NCBI GenBank assembly: GCA_013112585.1
Contig: JABFGH010000028.1
Coordinates: forward strand, 1-62,497
DNA length: 62,497 nucleotides
Direction: 5' to 3'
From: Ignavibacteriota bacterium
Lineage (GTDB): Bacteria > Bacteroidota > Ignavibacteria > Ignavibacteriales > Melioribacteraceae
Positions within the stretch are counted from its first letter, which is position 1. Every line of letters begins with the position of its first letter. The translations under genes and the position numbers were made by a program. Shown here piece after piece: positions 9,378 to 18,220 of the stretch. Under the pieces are notes generated by a model that was given only the letters and a program-made list of their open reading frames with translations, did not search any database and was not told the DNA's origin.

Positions 9378-9710
9378 TTAAACCACATTTATTTCATTGG
9401 TTCTGATTTTAATTGATTTTTCGACAGGAGATATGAAGATCATTCCATCTCCCGATTTCCCAGTTTTACCATATTTTGCAATTACCTCAGATAGTGTTTC
9501 AGCATCTTCATCTTCACAAACTATTTCAAGCTTTATCACTTTCGAATACTTTTCTACGAATCTTATTGAGTAACTAAATGATTCTTTATCTGCCCATTCA
9601 AATAAAGCAAATGCATCTATTACAGTCATTCCCTGAACACCGGCTTGTTCCAGTTTTTCGATTATTATTTCAGCTTTTTCATGACGTATGTAAGCTTTAA
9701 TTTCTTTCAT
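9378..9710 (-). CDS. P-II-like signalling protein of a metal-efflux operon
   Basis: 110 residues. The start (MKEIKAYIRHEKAEIIIEKL followed by GVQGMTVIDAF) and end (KTGKSGDGMIFISPVEK, then IRTNE) match the P-II fold: strand 1/helix 1, and the TGxxGDGxIFxxPV and RTxE elements that bind nucleotide in GlnB. The middle is shorter than in GlnB: the T-loop is nearly gone and no uridylylation tyrosine context is seen. P-II relatives of this kind occur in Bacteroidota/Chlorobiota operons for CusA-type pumps. A sensor or allosteric switch for the pump is plausible; what it binds cannot be read from the sequence. Gene spacing supports co-transcription with cusA. Confidence 0.8.
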   Translation of the reverse strand: MKEIKAYIRHEKAEIIIEKLEQAGVQGMTVIDAFALFEWADKESFSYSIRFVEKYSKVIKLEIVCEDEDAETLSEVIAKYGKTGKSGDGMIFISPVEKSIKIRTNEINVV

Positions 9711-9726
9711 TGTACTATTCCTTATA

Positions 9727-9825
9727 TTATTTACAGCAACTTCCCTTTTTTAAGGTCCGTTTAAATTGCTTATATCCCCACAGAACAAGCACAACGAAGA
9801 ATAATATTACCACTATTGTTTTCAT
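9727..9825 (-). CDS. 32-residue single-pass membrane peptide with Cys-Cys tail
   Basis: ATG at 9825, stop at 9727. Residues 3-17 are a hydrophobic helix (TIVVILFFVVLVLWG), then a basic stretch, ending GSCCK. This is the layout of FeoB-associated Cys-rich membrane proteins, but the metal context here is Cu/Ag efflux. The ATG overlaps the stop of the preceding gene (ATGA), which implies translational coupling, and AAGGAAA is a good ribosome site. The Cys pair on the cytoplasmic side could hand metal to, or sense metal for, the CusA pump. Confidence 0.6.
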   Translation of the reverse strand: MKTIVVILFFVVLVLWGYKQFKRTLKKGSCCK

Positions 9826-10109
9826 TTATTTTCCTTAGTTATACTATCACTGCTCTTGTTAATTTTTTTCCTCTCAACTTTATCAGAATTAGAACTCATA
9901 TCATTGTATTGGAAGCTAACTCCCTTTAATTCGGCAAATTTTTGCATGCAAGGATATTGATAATCCCCTCTGACATTTTGTACTGATCGGTTTTTAGTAT
10001 TTATTTCAATAGTAAAATCTCCAAAAGATTTTTTGGATTCTTTGTCTTGAGCAAAAGTACTTACGGAAATTGTTGCAAATATTACTAATATTTGATATGC
10101 TGCTTTCAT
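9822..10109 (-). CDS. Small secreted protein of the cus-like operon
   Basis: 95 residues from the ATG at 10109 (site GGTGAGGT), 15 bases after the CusA stop. Residues 1-21 are a signal peptide (LVIFATISVSTFAQ). The mature part has one conserved-looking segment, YPCMQKFAELKGVSFQYN, with a single Cys and a Met two residues later, then a charged tail. I do not recognise a family. The position between cusA and a 32-residue Cys-rich peptide, with overlapping stop and start, suggests a periplasmic accessory of the efflux pump. Confidence 0.55.
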   Translation of the reverse strand: MKAAYQILVIFATISVSTFAQDKESKKSFGDFTIEINTKNRSVQNVRGDYQYPCMQKFAELKGVSFQYNDMSSNSDKVERKKINKSSDSITKENK

Positions 10110-10123
10110 TGGATACCTCACCA

Positions 10124-13100
10124 TTAACTTACGGATTCAACATTAATATTTTGGTTTTCAAGTAATTTATTTACTTCCCTTTTTTTGATGATATAAAAGA
10201 TTGCTGGAAACAGCGTCAATTCCATTAATAAACTAGTTATGATCCCGCCGACCATTGGAGCAGCAATTCTTTTCATAACATCCGAACCTATTCCGACACC
10301 AATTAAAATTGGTAATAGACCCAGCATAGTTGTCATCACAGTCATCATTTTAGGTCTTATTCTCTTAACAGCGCCTTCAAAAATTGCTTCTCTTAAATCC
10401 TCTAATGAGTTTAAAGCTCCTCGCTTTTTGAATTTATCAAAAGCTATATCAAGGTAGAGCAGCATAACGACCCCTGTTTCTGCACTTACTCCAAGTAGTG
10501 CAATAACTCCAACCCAGACAGCAACGCTTAAATTAAATCCGGCAATGTATAAAAACCAAATTGCGCCCACCATTGAAAATGGCAGTGCTAACAAAATAAT
10601 ACCGGTCTTAATCATCGATTTAGTGTTTATATAAAGTAAGAGAATTACCAGCAGCAATGTAACGGGAATAACCATTGCCAAACGCTTGCTGGACCGTTCC
10701 ATATACTCATATTGACCACTCCAGATTAAGGAATACCCTGCGGGTAACTCAATTTTTTCAGTAATGATTTTTTGAGCTTCCTCTACGTAAGTACCAACAT
10801 CAATATCTTTCAGGTCGATATAAACCCAGGCATTCGGTCGTGCATTTTCTGATTTAATTGCAGGCGGTCCCTTCTTTACTCGAAGTTCTGCCAGTTCTGC
10901 CAGTGGAACGTTTCCACCGTTTGGTATTGGAACTAGTACACGTTTAAGAGATTCTATATTATCTCTATAATCCCGCTGGTATCTAAGATTAACAGGGTAT
11001 CTTTCGCGCCCTTCAACAGTTTTAGTAATATTCATTCCACCGACTGCCGACATTATTACATCCTGTACATCTTTGATTGTTAATCCATATCTGGCAATTG
11101 CATCTCGGTTTATTTCAAAATCTACATAGTTTCCTCCAGCGGATCTTTCAGCGTAGGCAGAACGAGTTCCTGGAATAGTCTTAGCTACTTGCTCAATTTC
11201 CTGACCGATTTTCTGTAAAACATTTAAATCAGGTCCAGCTATTTTTATTCCTACCGGAGTTTTAATACCAGTGGATAACATGTCAATTCGAGTTTTAATC
11301 GGCATTGTCCATGCGTTCGTTAATCCCGGTATTTGTATGGCTGAATTAAGCTCTTCAACAAGTTTTTCAACAGTCATACCTTCCCGCCATTCTTCCTTAT
11401 CTTTAAGTTGAATTGTTGTTTCAATCATTGATAATGGCGCCGGGTCAGTTGCTGTTTCTGCCCTACCAATTTTCCCAAAAACTGATTTAACTTCAGGAAA
11501 AGTTTTAATAATTCTATCCGTCTGCTGAATCAATTCCTTTGCTTTTGTAACTGATACGCCGGGTAATGTAGTAGGCATATAAAGAAGATCGCCTTCATAT
11601 AATGGGGGCATAAATTCGGACCCCAGCTTTGAATAAGGGATGAGTGTTATTGCCATTGTAAGAAATGCTACACCAATTACTAACCATCGTTGTTTCATTA
11701 CAAAATCTACAACGGGATGATAAATTTTCGTTAAAACCTTTGTTAGTGGATTTTCTTCTTCAGAACGCATCTTACCTCTTACAAAATACCCTATCAGAAT
11801 TGGTACAATTGTAACAGCCAAAATTGCTGCCGCTCCCATCGTATAAGTTTTAGTGAAAGCAAGCGGTTTAAACATTCTGCCTTCTTGCTGTTCCAGTGTA
11901 AATACTGGCAGAAACGATACTGTAATTACTAAAAGTGAATAAAATATTGAAGGTCCAACTTCTTTGGCAGATTCTAATACTACAGCCCAATGCGGTTTTT
12001 GTTTTTCTTTATCTTTCTTCTGCTCAATTGTCATATGATTATGGGCATTCTCCACCATTACAATGGCTGCGTCGACCATTGCCCCTATTGCAATTGCAAT
12101 ACCTCCTAGTGACATAATGTTGGCATTAATACCCTGAAAATACATCACAAGATATGATATGATGATAGCCGTTGGTAATGTGAATATTGCTACTAACGAA
12201 CTTCTAACATGAAGAAGGAAAATGATAATAATAATTGCAACAATTATACTTTCTTCAATAAGTGTAATTTTCAAATTATCAATTGCTGCATTAATTAAAT
12301 CAGATCTATCATATGAGGTTTTAATCTTTATATCATCAGGTAATGAAGATTGCAATTCCTCAATCCTTTCTTTGACTCTATCTATAACATCCAGCGCGTT
12401 TTCACCAAATCGCATAACTATTATACCGCCAACAGTTTCTCCTTCTCCATTCCAATCAGCTAAACCTCTCCTTAATTCTGGTCCAATATCAACTGAGGCA
12501 ACATTTTCAAGGTAAACCGGACTTCCCGTTGTAGGAGAATAACCAATGGAGATTTTCTTTAAATCATCAACGCTCTTTATATACCCTAACCCCCTAACCA
12601 TAAACTCCATTTCACTAATTTCTAGGAGTTTACCACCAACATCATTGTTACTTTCTTTTATTGCCATCTTTACTTTACTTAGCGGAATCCCATAAGAGGC
12701 AAGTTTATTGGGGTCGAGATTTACCTGGTACTGCTTTACAAATCCACCAATACTTGCAACTTCAGATACTCCAGGTAAGGCTGAAAGTTCATATCTTAAA
12801 AACCAATCTTGAATACTCCTGAGTTCTTGCAAATCACGCTCATCTGATTCCAATACATATTGATATACCCATCCAAGCCCCGTTGCGTCTGGTCCTAGCT
12901 GCGGTGAAACTCCTGCAGGAAGTTCTCTTTGCATTGAGCTGAGGTATTCAAGTACGCGGCTTCTTGCCCAATAGATATCCGTTCCGTCCTCAAAAATTAT
13001 GTAGACCATAGAAAATCCGAAGAACGAATAACCCCTAACAACAGATGCATACGGAACGGATAGCATTTTAGTTGTCATAGGGTATGTAACCTGATCCTCT

Positions 13101-13312
13101 ACAATTTGAGGTCCTTGTCCCGGGTATTCTGTAAATATGATTACTTGAACATCACTTAAATCAGGTATAGCATCTACTGCTGTATTTTTTATTGCCCAAA
13201 TTCCACCGCCTATTAGTGCAGCCGTTAAAATAATCACCATAAACTTATTGTTGATAGACCATTCTATTAACTTGGATATAAAACTTTCTTTTTGAGTATC
13301 ACTAACAACCAT
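10124..13312 (-). CDS. cusA: Cu/Ag efflux RND transporter, CusA-like
   Basis: 1062 residues, normal length for heavy-metal RND pumps, with 12 membrane helices and two large periplasmic loops. The helix 4 motif GGIAIAIGAMVDAAIVMVEN is the Cu/Ag type. The three methionines of the CusA relay are all in place: GDLLYMPTTLPG, DPAPLSMIETTIQ and RIDMLSTGIKTP, equivalent to M573, M623 and M672 of the E. coli protein. It exports monovalent copper or silver from periplasm and cytoplasm through a TolC channel. The adaptor and channel genes lie directly upstream in the same direction. Confidence 0.95.
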   Translation of the reverse strand: MVVSDTQKESFISKLIEWSINNKFMVIILTAALIGGGIWAIKNTAVDAIPDLSDVQVIIFTEYPGQGPQIVEDQVTYPMTTKMLSVPYASVVRGYSFFGFSMVYIIFEDGTDIYWARSRVLEYLSSMQRELPAGVSPQLGPDATGLGWVYQYVLESDERDLQELRSIQDWFLRYELSALPGVSEVASIGGFVKQYQVNLDPNKLASYGIPLSKVKMAIKESNNDVGGKLLEISEMEFMVRGLGYIKSVDDLKKISIGYSPTTGSPVYLENVASVDIGPELRRGLADWNGEGETVGGIIVMRFGENALDVIDRVKERIEELQSSLPDDIKIKTSYDRSDLINAAIDNLKITLIEESIIVAIIIIIFLLHVRSSLVAIFTLPTAIIISYLVMYFQGINANIMSLGGIAIAIGAMVDAAIVMVENAHNHMTIEQKKDKEKQKPHWAVVLESAKEVGPSIFYSLLVITVSFLPVFTLEQQEGRMFKPLAFTKTYTMGAAAILAVTIVPILIGYFVRGKMRSEEENPLTKVLTKIYHPVVDFVMKQRWLVIGVAFLTMAITLIPYSKLGSEFMPPLYEGDLLYMPTTLPGVSVTKAKELIQQTDRIIKTFPEVKSVFGKIGRAETATDPAPLSMIETTIQLKDKEEWREGMTVEKLVEELNSAIQIPGLTNAWTMPIKTRIDMLSTGIKTPVGIKIAGPDLNVLQKIGQEIEQVAKTIPGTRSAYAERSAGGNYVDFEINRDAIARYGLTIKDVQDVIMSAVGGMNITKTVEGRERYPVNLRYQRDYRDNIESLKRVLVPIPNGGNVPLAELAELRVKKGPPAIKSENARPNAWVYIDLKDIDVGTYVEEAQKIITEKIELPAGYSLIWSGQYEYMERSSKRLAMVIPVTLLLVILLLYINTKSMIKTGIILLALPFSMVGAIWFLYIAGFNLSVAVWVGVIALLGVSAETGVVMLLYLDIAFDKFKKRGALNSLEDLREAIFEGAVKRIRPKMMTVMTTMLGLLPILIGVGIGSDVMKRIAAPMVGGIITSLLMELTLFPAIFYIIKKREVNKLLENQNINVESVS

Positions 13313-13346
13313 TAATCTATTCCTCTTTATAATTCATTAACAATAT

Positions 13347-15059
13347 TTACTTCTTAACCCGAAAGCCATTTTCGATTAGATTCTCTTTGGCTTCTTCAAT
13401 CGTTACTTCCTTCAACTTCATTCCACATATTGGGCATCGTCCTTCAGAATCGGAGATAACATTCCAGTCCATTTGATCCTGGTAAACTTTTCCATCTTTA
13501 TTCGTATCTATTGCAGCCAAATCAATTTCACCCCTCCAAACAATTGAAGAGCCACTGTTCGTAACACTTGCATGGTCATGTTCACCCATATCATGATCTT
13601 CCATTGCTTTTATATCGGAAGATTCTAAAGTGTCCTCATCATTATTTTTTGATGAAGAAGCGTCTTTTGAATTGCTCATTTTATCGTTATCTTTATCAGT
13701 ACTTGAGTATAAATTTACCGCTGCTCTTAAACTGCTTTCAGAGTCGATCATAAATTGAGATGAGGTAACAATTTTATCCCCACTCTTTAGTCCGTCTAAA
13801 ACCTGATAATATCCATTGGCATATGCCCCTAACTGGACTTCAAGCGGCTTAAATTTACCTTCGCCCAAGGCAAGTATTACTATACTTTTTGTTCCACTCC
13901 TTAAAACTGCAGTCTCATCGATTACAGGATGTTCCCCCAAATCTTTTCCCTTAATAGTTACATTTGCAAACATTGCTGGTTTCAATTCATCATTGGGATT
14001 TGGTACATTTATTCTTAATTGAACAATTCTTGTTTTGGGATCAACCGTTGGATAAATAAATGATACTTTACCCTTGTAAACTTTGCTAGGTTTATAACTT
14101 AATCGCATTTCTGCAGATGCACCTAAAGAAACTTTATTTAATTCACTTTCATAAATATCTGCTTTTAGCCATAAGTTTGATAAATCTGCAATGTGCATTA
14201 ACTGTTTGCCTGGTACTATCTTTTCTCCTTCAATAACATACTTCATTAAAACAGTACCATCGATAGGGGCATAAATAGTCATATATTTTTTAATCTCTTT
14301 ACTCCTAATCAATTCATCAATATCAGATTTTGAAATGTCAAGAAGTTCAAGTTTTTTTATAGTATTGCTAATTAGTGCGTCACCGCTTTCAAGTATATTT
14401 ATGTTAATACTTTCTCCTACCGCCTCACTGTAACCGATTGCGGTTAATAATTCTTGCTGAGCGGCAACTAATTCAGGTGAATAAATATCAATTAACTTTT
14501 GTCCCTTCTTAACCTTCTGTCCGGTGTAGTTAACGTATAATTTTTCAATCCAGCCATTTACTTTTGTCGTGACCAAATATTCGTTTCTTTCATCGGTCGT
14601 AATTATTCCGTTTGTTATAATGTTAGTAGATAGAGATTTAGATTTAATTTCGTCAATTTTGACATTCATACTTTGCTGCACAGCGCCATCGATAGTTACT
14701 ACACCTGAACTTCCTCCTTCATCTTCATAAACTGGAACTAAGTCCATTCCCATTTTAGATTTACCGGGTTCATCATATATTTCATTTGGGTCCATCGGGG
14801 CTCTATAGTATAGTATTTTTCTTTCACCACTATTATTACTTGCAGTATTTGCACTTTTCTTTGGAACGAGATTCATCCCGCAAATAGGGCAATTTCCCGG
14901 TTCCTCTAAAATGATTTCGGGATGCATTCCGCAAGTATATAATTGTTTTTCCTCTGAAGTTTGAATACTATCATCATTGTTAAAGAAGATAAAATATGAT
15001 CCTCCCCCTATTACAATCACTCCGGTAATAATTAGAATCATCAATAATTTCCTACTCAT
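13347..15059 (-). CDS. cusB: CusB-like periplasmic adaptor with N- and C-terminal metal-binding domains
   Basis: 570 residues, much longer than plain CusB. Order: signal anchor (4-27); heavy-metal-binding domain with YTCGMHP and CPICGMNL (about 41-68); a second, degenerate unit with YYRAPMDP and KMGMDLVP (about 83-110); the HlyD-type adaptor body (about 110-450) with the barrel-sandwich and beta-barrel; a Ser/Asn/His linker; then a C-terminal EF-hand-like loop (DTNKDGKVYQDQ) and CPICGMKL. CusB links CusA to the outer-membrane channel and accepts metal through methionines. The C-terminal unit is shared with the protein at 8737-9177. The gene is 34 bases upstream of cusA. Confidence 0.93.
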   Translation of the reverse strand: MSRKLLMILIITGVIVIGGGSYFIFFNNDDSIQTSEEKQLYTCGMHPEIILEEPGNCPICGMNLVPKKSANTASNNSGERKILYYRAPMDPNEIYDEPGKSKMGMDLVPVYEDEGGSSGVVTIDGAVQQSMNVKIDEIKSKSLSTNIITNGIITTDERNEYLVTTKVNGWIEKLYVNYTGQKVKKGQKLIDIYSPELVAAQQELLTAIGYSEAVGESININILESGDALISNTIKKLELLDISKSDIDELIRSKEIKKYMTIYAPIDGTVLMKYVIEGEKIVPGKQLMHIADLSNLWLKADIYESELNKVSLGASAEMRLSYKPSKVYKGKVSFIYPTVDPKTRIVQLRINVPNPNDELKPAMFANVTIKGKDLGEHPVIDETAVLRSGTKSIVILALGEGKFKPLEVQLGAYANGYYQVLDGLKSGDKIVTSSQFMIDSESSLRAAVNLYSSTDKDNDKMSNSKDASSSKNNDEDTLESSDIKAMEDHDMGEHDHASVTNSGSSIVWRGEIDLAAIDTNKDGKVYQDQMDWNVISDSEGRCPICGMKLKEVTIEEAKENLIENGFRVKK

Positions 15060-15103
15060 TTTATATACTCCGTTTTCTTAATTTTCATTTAAGCGTGTTT
15101 TAT

Positions 15104-16375
15104 TTATAATATACTGCCGGTTAAAAATTCTAGCTTAGCAGTCTCTTTGTAGTACTGCGTTCTGATGTTATATAACTTTGTTTCAATATCAAATAATCTA
15201 TTTTGTGCATCGATGACATTAAGAAAATCAATTTCATTAACTTGATACCCAGCCATAGCCGCTTCTAATGATTGCTTAGCTTGAGGCAGCAGACCAAGCT
15301 CAATTAGATTTTCTCTTTTTGTCAATTCCTCTAACCGAGCTATAGATTTACCAAACTCTTTTTCTAACATCTGTAATGAGGCATCATACTGGTTAGTAAA
15401 CATTGACTTAATAAATTTAGCCTCTTCAACTTTGGATGATTTTTTTCCACCATAATTAATTGGTATAGTTACTCCAGCCATTACAGTCAGAAAATCAATT
15501 AAGTCTGTATTCGATTTTGAGATTTTATCTCGCTGATTATATGAGACTGATAGATTAAAATTTGGATAGAATTCATATTCAGCCAGTTCCTTCATCAAGT
15601 CCGCTTTATCTTTGGAAATTGCTATTCCTTTAAGAAATGGTCGCTCTGAAGCTGCCAACGAGTTTAGAAGTTTCAACGATATGTTTTTACCAATGATCTT
15701 CGGAACATTAGTAGTAATAATTTTTGAATCACTTTCTCGCAGCAGCAAAGCATTTAACGAAGCTAGAAGTCCCATTTCTTTACCTTTAAGTTCTTCTATT
15801 TTATCATTAATAATTGTAATCTCTACCTCAGTTTTAATCACGTTTTGTTGACTCGCCTTAGATACTGCATATTTTGTCCTCACTACTTCTGCAATCTTTA
15901 TTAGCAAGTTCTTATTCTCTTCTGCTATTCTACTTGCTTCTCTTGTGAATCTTAAATCATAATAAATTTGAGTTACTTCATTCCTTATCTCATTGCTTCT
16001 ATCTTCAATTTCTTGCTGATTAATCTCAACGTCTTTCGATCGAACTTGCTCAACAGCTCCTAATTTTCCAGGAAAGGGTATCCCCTGACTGAGTCCTATT
16101 ATTTTCCCTGTCATAGGTTCCTGTGTAAAAGAGAAGGAGTTTGTTGGTAAGTTCGCCAATCCCAATTTCAGAACCGGGTCTGGTAGGTTTGAGTTCTGAG
16201 CTATCCTTGTTTGACTTGCATCTTTCTTATCGGCTAATGCTTTTATTGATGGACTAACTTCAATAGCTTCAGAAATTAGTTCTTTTAGATATTTGTCAGC
16301 TTCCTGCGAATTGATTTGAGTTATTTGAACAAAAAATATCAAAACCGTTAACACTAAAATTTTATTTCTTTTCAT
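15104..16375 (-). CDS. TolC-like outer-membrane efflux channel
   Basis: 423 residues with a signal peptide (about 1-23) and two outer-membrane-efflux-protein repeats made of long helices, as in CusC/TolC. Segments such as PDPVLKLGLANLP and the late EIDFLNVIDAQNRLFDIETK are typical. It forms the trimeric exit duct of the Cus-like pump. It is the first large gene of the efflux run, 44 bases before the adaptor, with TTGGAAA ahead of the ATG. Confidence 0.9.
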   Translation of the reverse strand: MKRNKILVLTVLIFFVQITQINSQEADKYLKELISEAIEVSPSIKALADKKDASQTRIAQNSNLPDPVLKLGLANLPTNSFSFTQEPMTGKIIGLSQGIPFPGKLGAVEQVRSKDVEINQQEIEDRSNEIRNEVTQIYYDLRFTREASRIAEENKNLLIKIAEVVRTKYAVSKASQQNVIKTEVEITIINDKIEELKGKEMGLLASLNALLLRESDSKIITTNVPKIIGKNISLKLLNSLAASERPFLKGIAISKDKADLMKELAEYEFYPNFNLSVSYNQRDKISKSNTDLIDFLTVMAGVTIPINYGGKKSSKVEEAKFIKSMFTNQYDASLQMLEKEFGKSIARLEELTKRENLIELGLLPQAKQSLEAAMAGYQVNEIDFLNVIDAQNRLFDIETKLYNIRTQYYKETAKLEFLTGSIL

Positions 16376-16392
16376 TTAATTTCCAATAATGT

Positions 16393-16497
16393 CTATTTAG
16401 ATTTATGCTTTGTTAATTTTGTGATGGTCACTATCATCGCTATTGTTAGAACGAAGTAGAATGCCATCCATAATATTTGATGTAAATTTGAGTTCAT
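16393..16497 (-). CDS. 34-residue single-pass membrane peptide ahead of the cus-like operon
   Basis: ATG at 16497, stop at 16393, 17 bases before the TolC-like start. Residues 8-27 are a clean membrane helix (ILWMAFYFVLTIAMIVTI), followed by a Lys/His tail (KLTKHKSK). No good ribosome site is visible, which is the main doubt. The size and shape resemble the other tiny membrane peptides of this window (9727-9825, 43493-43612). Confidence 0.4.
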   Translation of the reverse strand: MNSNLHQILWMAFYFVLTIAMIVTITKLTKHKSK

Positions 16498-16871
16498 TAC
16501 TTTTTTTATTTTTACGATGGAAAGCCAATTTACATGCCATTTGATTTTATTTGTTTTTGGTAGGATTTTCTATTTATTGCAACAAATAGTTTTAAGATTT
16601 TTAAATAATTTTAAATATTATAAAACAGCATGAGGGGGATTTTAATTATGGGGATTGAATTGTGTGAATTATGCAGTAGAGAAAATTGCACGATGCTTTT
16701 TCCGAAAGTACACTTTGGATGGCTGGGTGAATATTGAAATTTATCAAAAAAAGATTAAAGCTACCTACTCGTAAAGGCGAATTAAGATTTTATGCGAGCT
16801 TCAATACTAATAATTTTGAATTTTTTGAAATAAACTTTGGGGATGGGATAGAATTGGATTTAACATAGAGT
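16498..16871. other. Region between the cus-like operon and ndh, with two doubtful small ORFs
   Basis: Two rightward small frames can be read. The first, 16648-16737, gives 29 residues (MGIELCELCSRENC...) with three cysteines and GAGGGGG ahead of the ATG. The second, 16734-16868, would start with TTG overlapping that stop and gives 44 basic/aromatic residues (KFIKKRLKLPTRKGEL...). Their composition is more protein-like than the flanks, so they may be a small gene pair or a broken gene. The rest is very AT-rich promoter-like DNA. Confidence 0.3.
16524..16541 (-). promoter_or_regulatory. Weak sigma-54-like promoter candidate for the cus-like operon
   Basis: Read leftwards, ATGGCATGTAAATTGGC has a good -24 half (TGGCAT), but at the -12 position GG stands where GC is expected; GC follows one base later. 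The strict GG-N10-GC rule is not met, so this is much weaker than the three good sites in the window. Position fits: transcription would begin about 10-20 bases before the small ORF at 16497. Confidence 0.25.
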
Positions 16872-18137
16872 CTATTCTTTTGTAATCAATCTTATTCCAT
16901 TTTTATAAGAGAAATAGTACCAAACCCATTCTGTTAAAACTTTGTACCTGTTTCTATAACCGATCAATGAAATAATATGGACAAAGGCCCAAATTAGCCA
17001 AGCAAAAAAACCAGAAAATTTTAATTTTCTAAATTGAGCAACTGCTCTTGCCCGCCCAATGGTTGCTAAAGTTCCTTTATCTATATAATTGAATGATGGT
17101 CGGTCAGTCGGTAAAATATTGTTAACAATAATTTTTGCTACAAACTTGCCCTGTTGAATGGCTACCGGAGCAACTTGAGGTAAAACTTTATTGTTTTCAT
17201 ATTCAAAATGTGCAGCATCCCCAATGAGAAAAATATTCGGGAAATTCCCTACAGAACAATCACTTAGAACTTTAATTCTTCCAATCTTGTCTCTCTCAGC
17301 ATTAATGTTTTCTAAAAATTTTGGAGTACGATTGCCTGCGGCCCAAATTATATTTTCACTGGGAATAAATTTACCATTAAGATAAAGACCGGTATCGGAA
17401 ATTCCATCTACTTTTCCATTTAGAAAAACCTCTACACCTAAATCTTTCAAACACTTTTCAGCACATTTACTTAACCTATCATCAAAGGGTCTAAGTATTC
17501 TATCTGAAGCTTCAATTAAAATAATTCGTGCATCGGAAGTTTTAAAGTTGCTATAATCCTCAAGTAAAGAATGATTTGCTAATTCTCCAACTGCACCGGC
17601 AATTTCAACTCCGGTTGGACCCCCGCCTATTATTATAAATGTTAAAAAACTTGACAACTCTTTCTTAGATTTAGATTTTTCAGCTTTTTCAAATGAGAGT
17701 AAAATCTTTTCTCTAATTCTTAATGCATCGTTAATTGTCTTTAATCCTATAGCATTATCCTTCCACTGGTTATTGCCATAATAATTTGAGATACAGCCGG
17801 GAGCAAGTACTAAATAATCATATTTGACGCTTTTTTCATTTAAATAAACAATATTATTTTTAGGATCAATGGATAGAACTTCATCCATTATAACCTGTAC
17901 ATTTTTTTGTTTTCTTAAAATATTCCTAATTGGGGCAATTATATCACCGGGCGATAAAGCTGCCGTAGCAACTTGGTACAATAAAGGCTGGAACAGATGA
18001 TGGTTTGCTTTATCAATGAGAAGAACATCAACACTTTGGTCATTTAAATTTTGGGCAGTGTTTAACCCGCCGAAACCTCCCCCCACAACCAATACTTTTT
18101 GTTTTTTATTTTTCATTATACTTTTATTTTTAGCCAC
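16872..18137 (-). CDS. ndh: Type II NADH dehydrogenase (NDH-2)
   Basis: 421 residues from a GTG at 18137; an ATG seven codons later is possible. An FAD-binding Rossmann motif (VVGGGFGGL) lies near 16-24, a second NADH-binding motif (IIGGGPTGVEIAGAVGEL) near 165-182, and the FAD-contacting IFLIGDAAH near 305. The C-terminus has hydrophobic helices (FFAWLIWAFVHIISLIGY) that anchor it to the membrane. It oxidises NADH and reduces quinone without pumping protons. It stands apart from the efflux operon and 84 bases downstream of the response regulator. Copper stress damages Fe-S dehydrogenases, so an Fe-S-free enzyme is a sensible neighbour (inference). Confidence 0.92.
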   Translation of the reverse strand: MAKNKSIMKNKKQKVLVVGGGFGGLNTAQNLNDQSVDVLLIDKANHHLFQPLLYQVATAALSPGDIIAPIRNILRKQKNVQVIMDEVLSIDPKNNIVYLNEKSVKYDYLVLAPGCISNYYGNNQWKDNAIGLKTINDALRIREKILLSFEKAEKSKSKKELSSFLTFIIIGGGPTGVEIAGAVGELANHSLLEDYSNFKTSDARIILIEASDRILRPFDDRLSKCAEKCLKDLGVEVFLNGKVDGISDTGLYLNGKFIPSENIIWAAGNRTPKFLENINAERDKIGRIKVLSDCSVGNFPNIFLIGDAAHFEYENNKVLPQVAPVAIQQGKFVAKIIVNNILPTDRPSFNYIDKGTLATIGRARAVAQFRKLKFSGFFAWLIWAFVHIISLIGYRNRYKVLTEWVWYYFSYKNGIRLITKE

Positions 18138-18220
18138 TGCTTTTCATTGAAAATAAAATTTCTATTCATTTGGGTTAATTTTTCAGAATCTTATTCTAGG
18201 TAATCCTTTTTCGAACTCAA

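Noticed and set aside
16570-16590. TTGCAA near the cus-like operon as a -12 element
   Set aside because: There is no GG at the -24 position on either strand.
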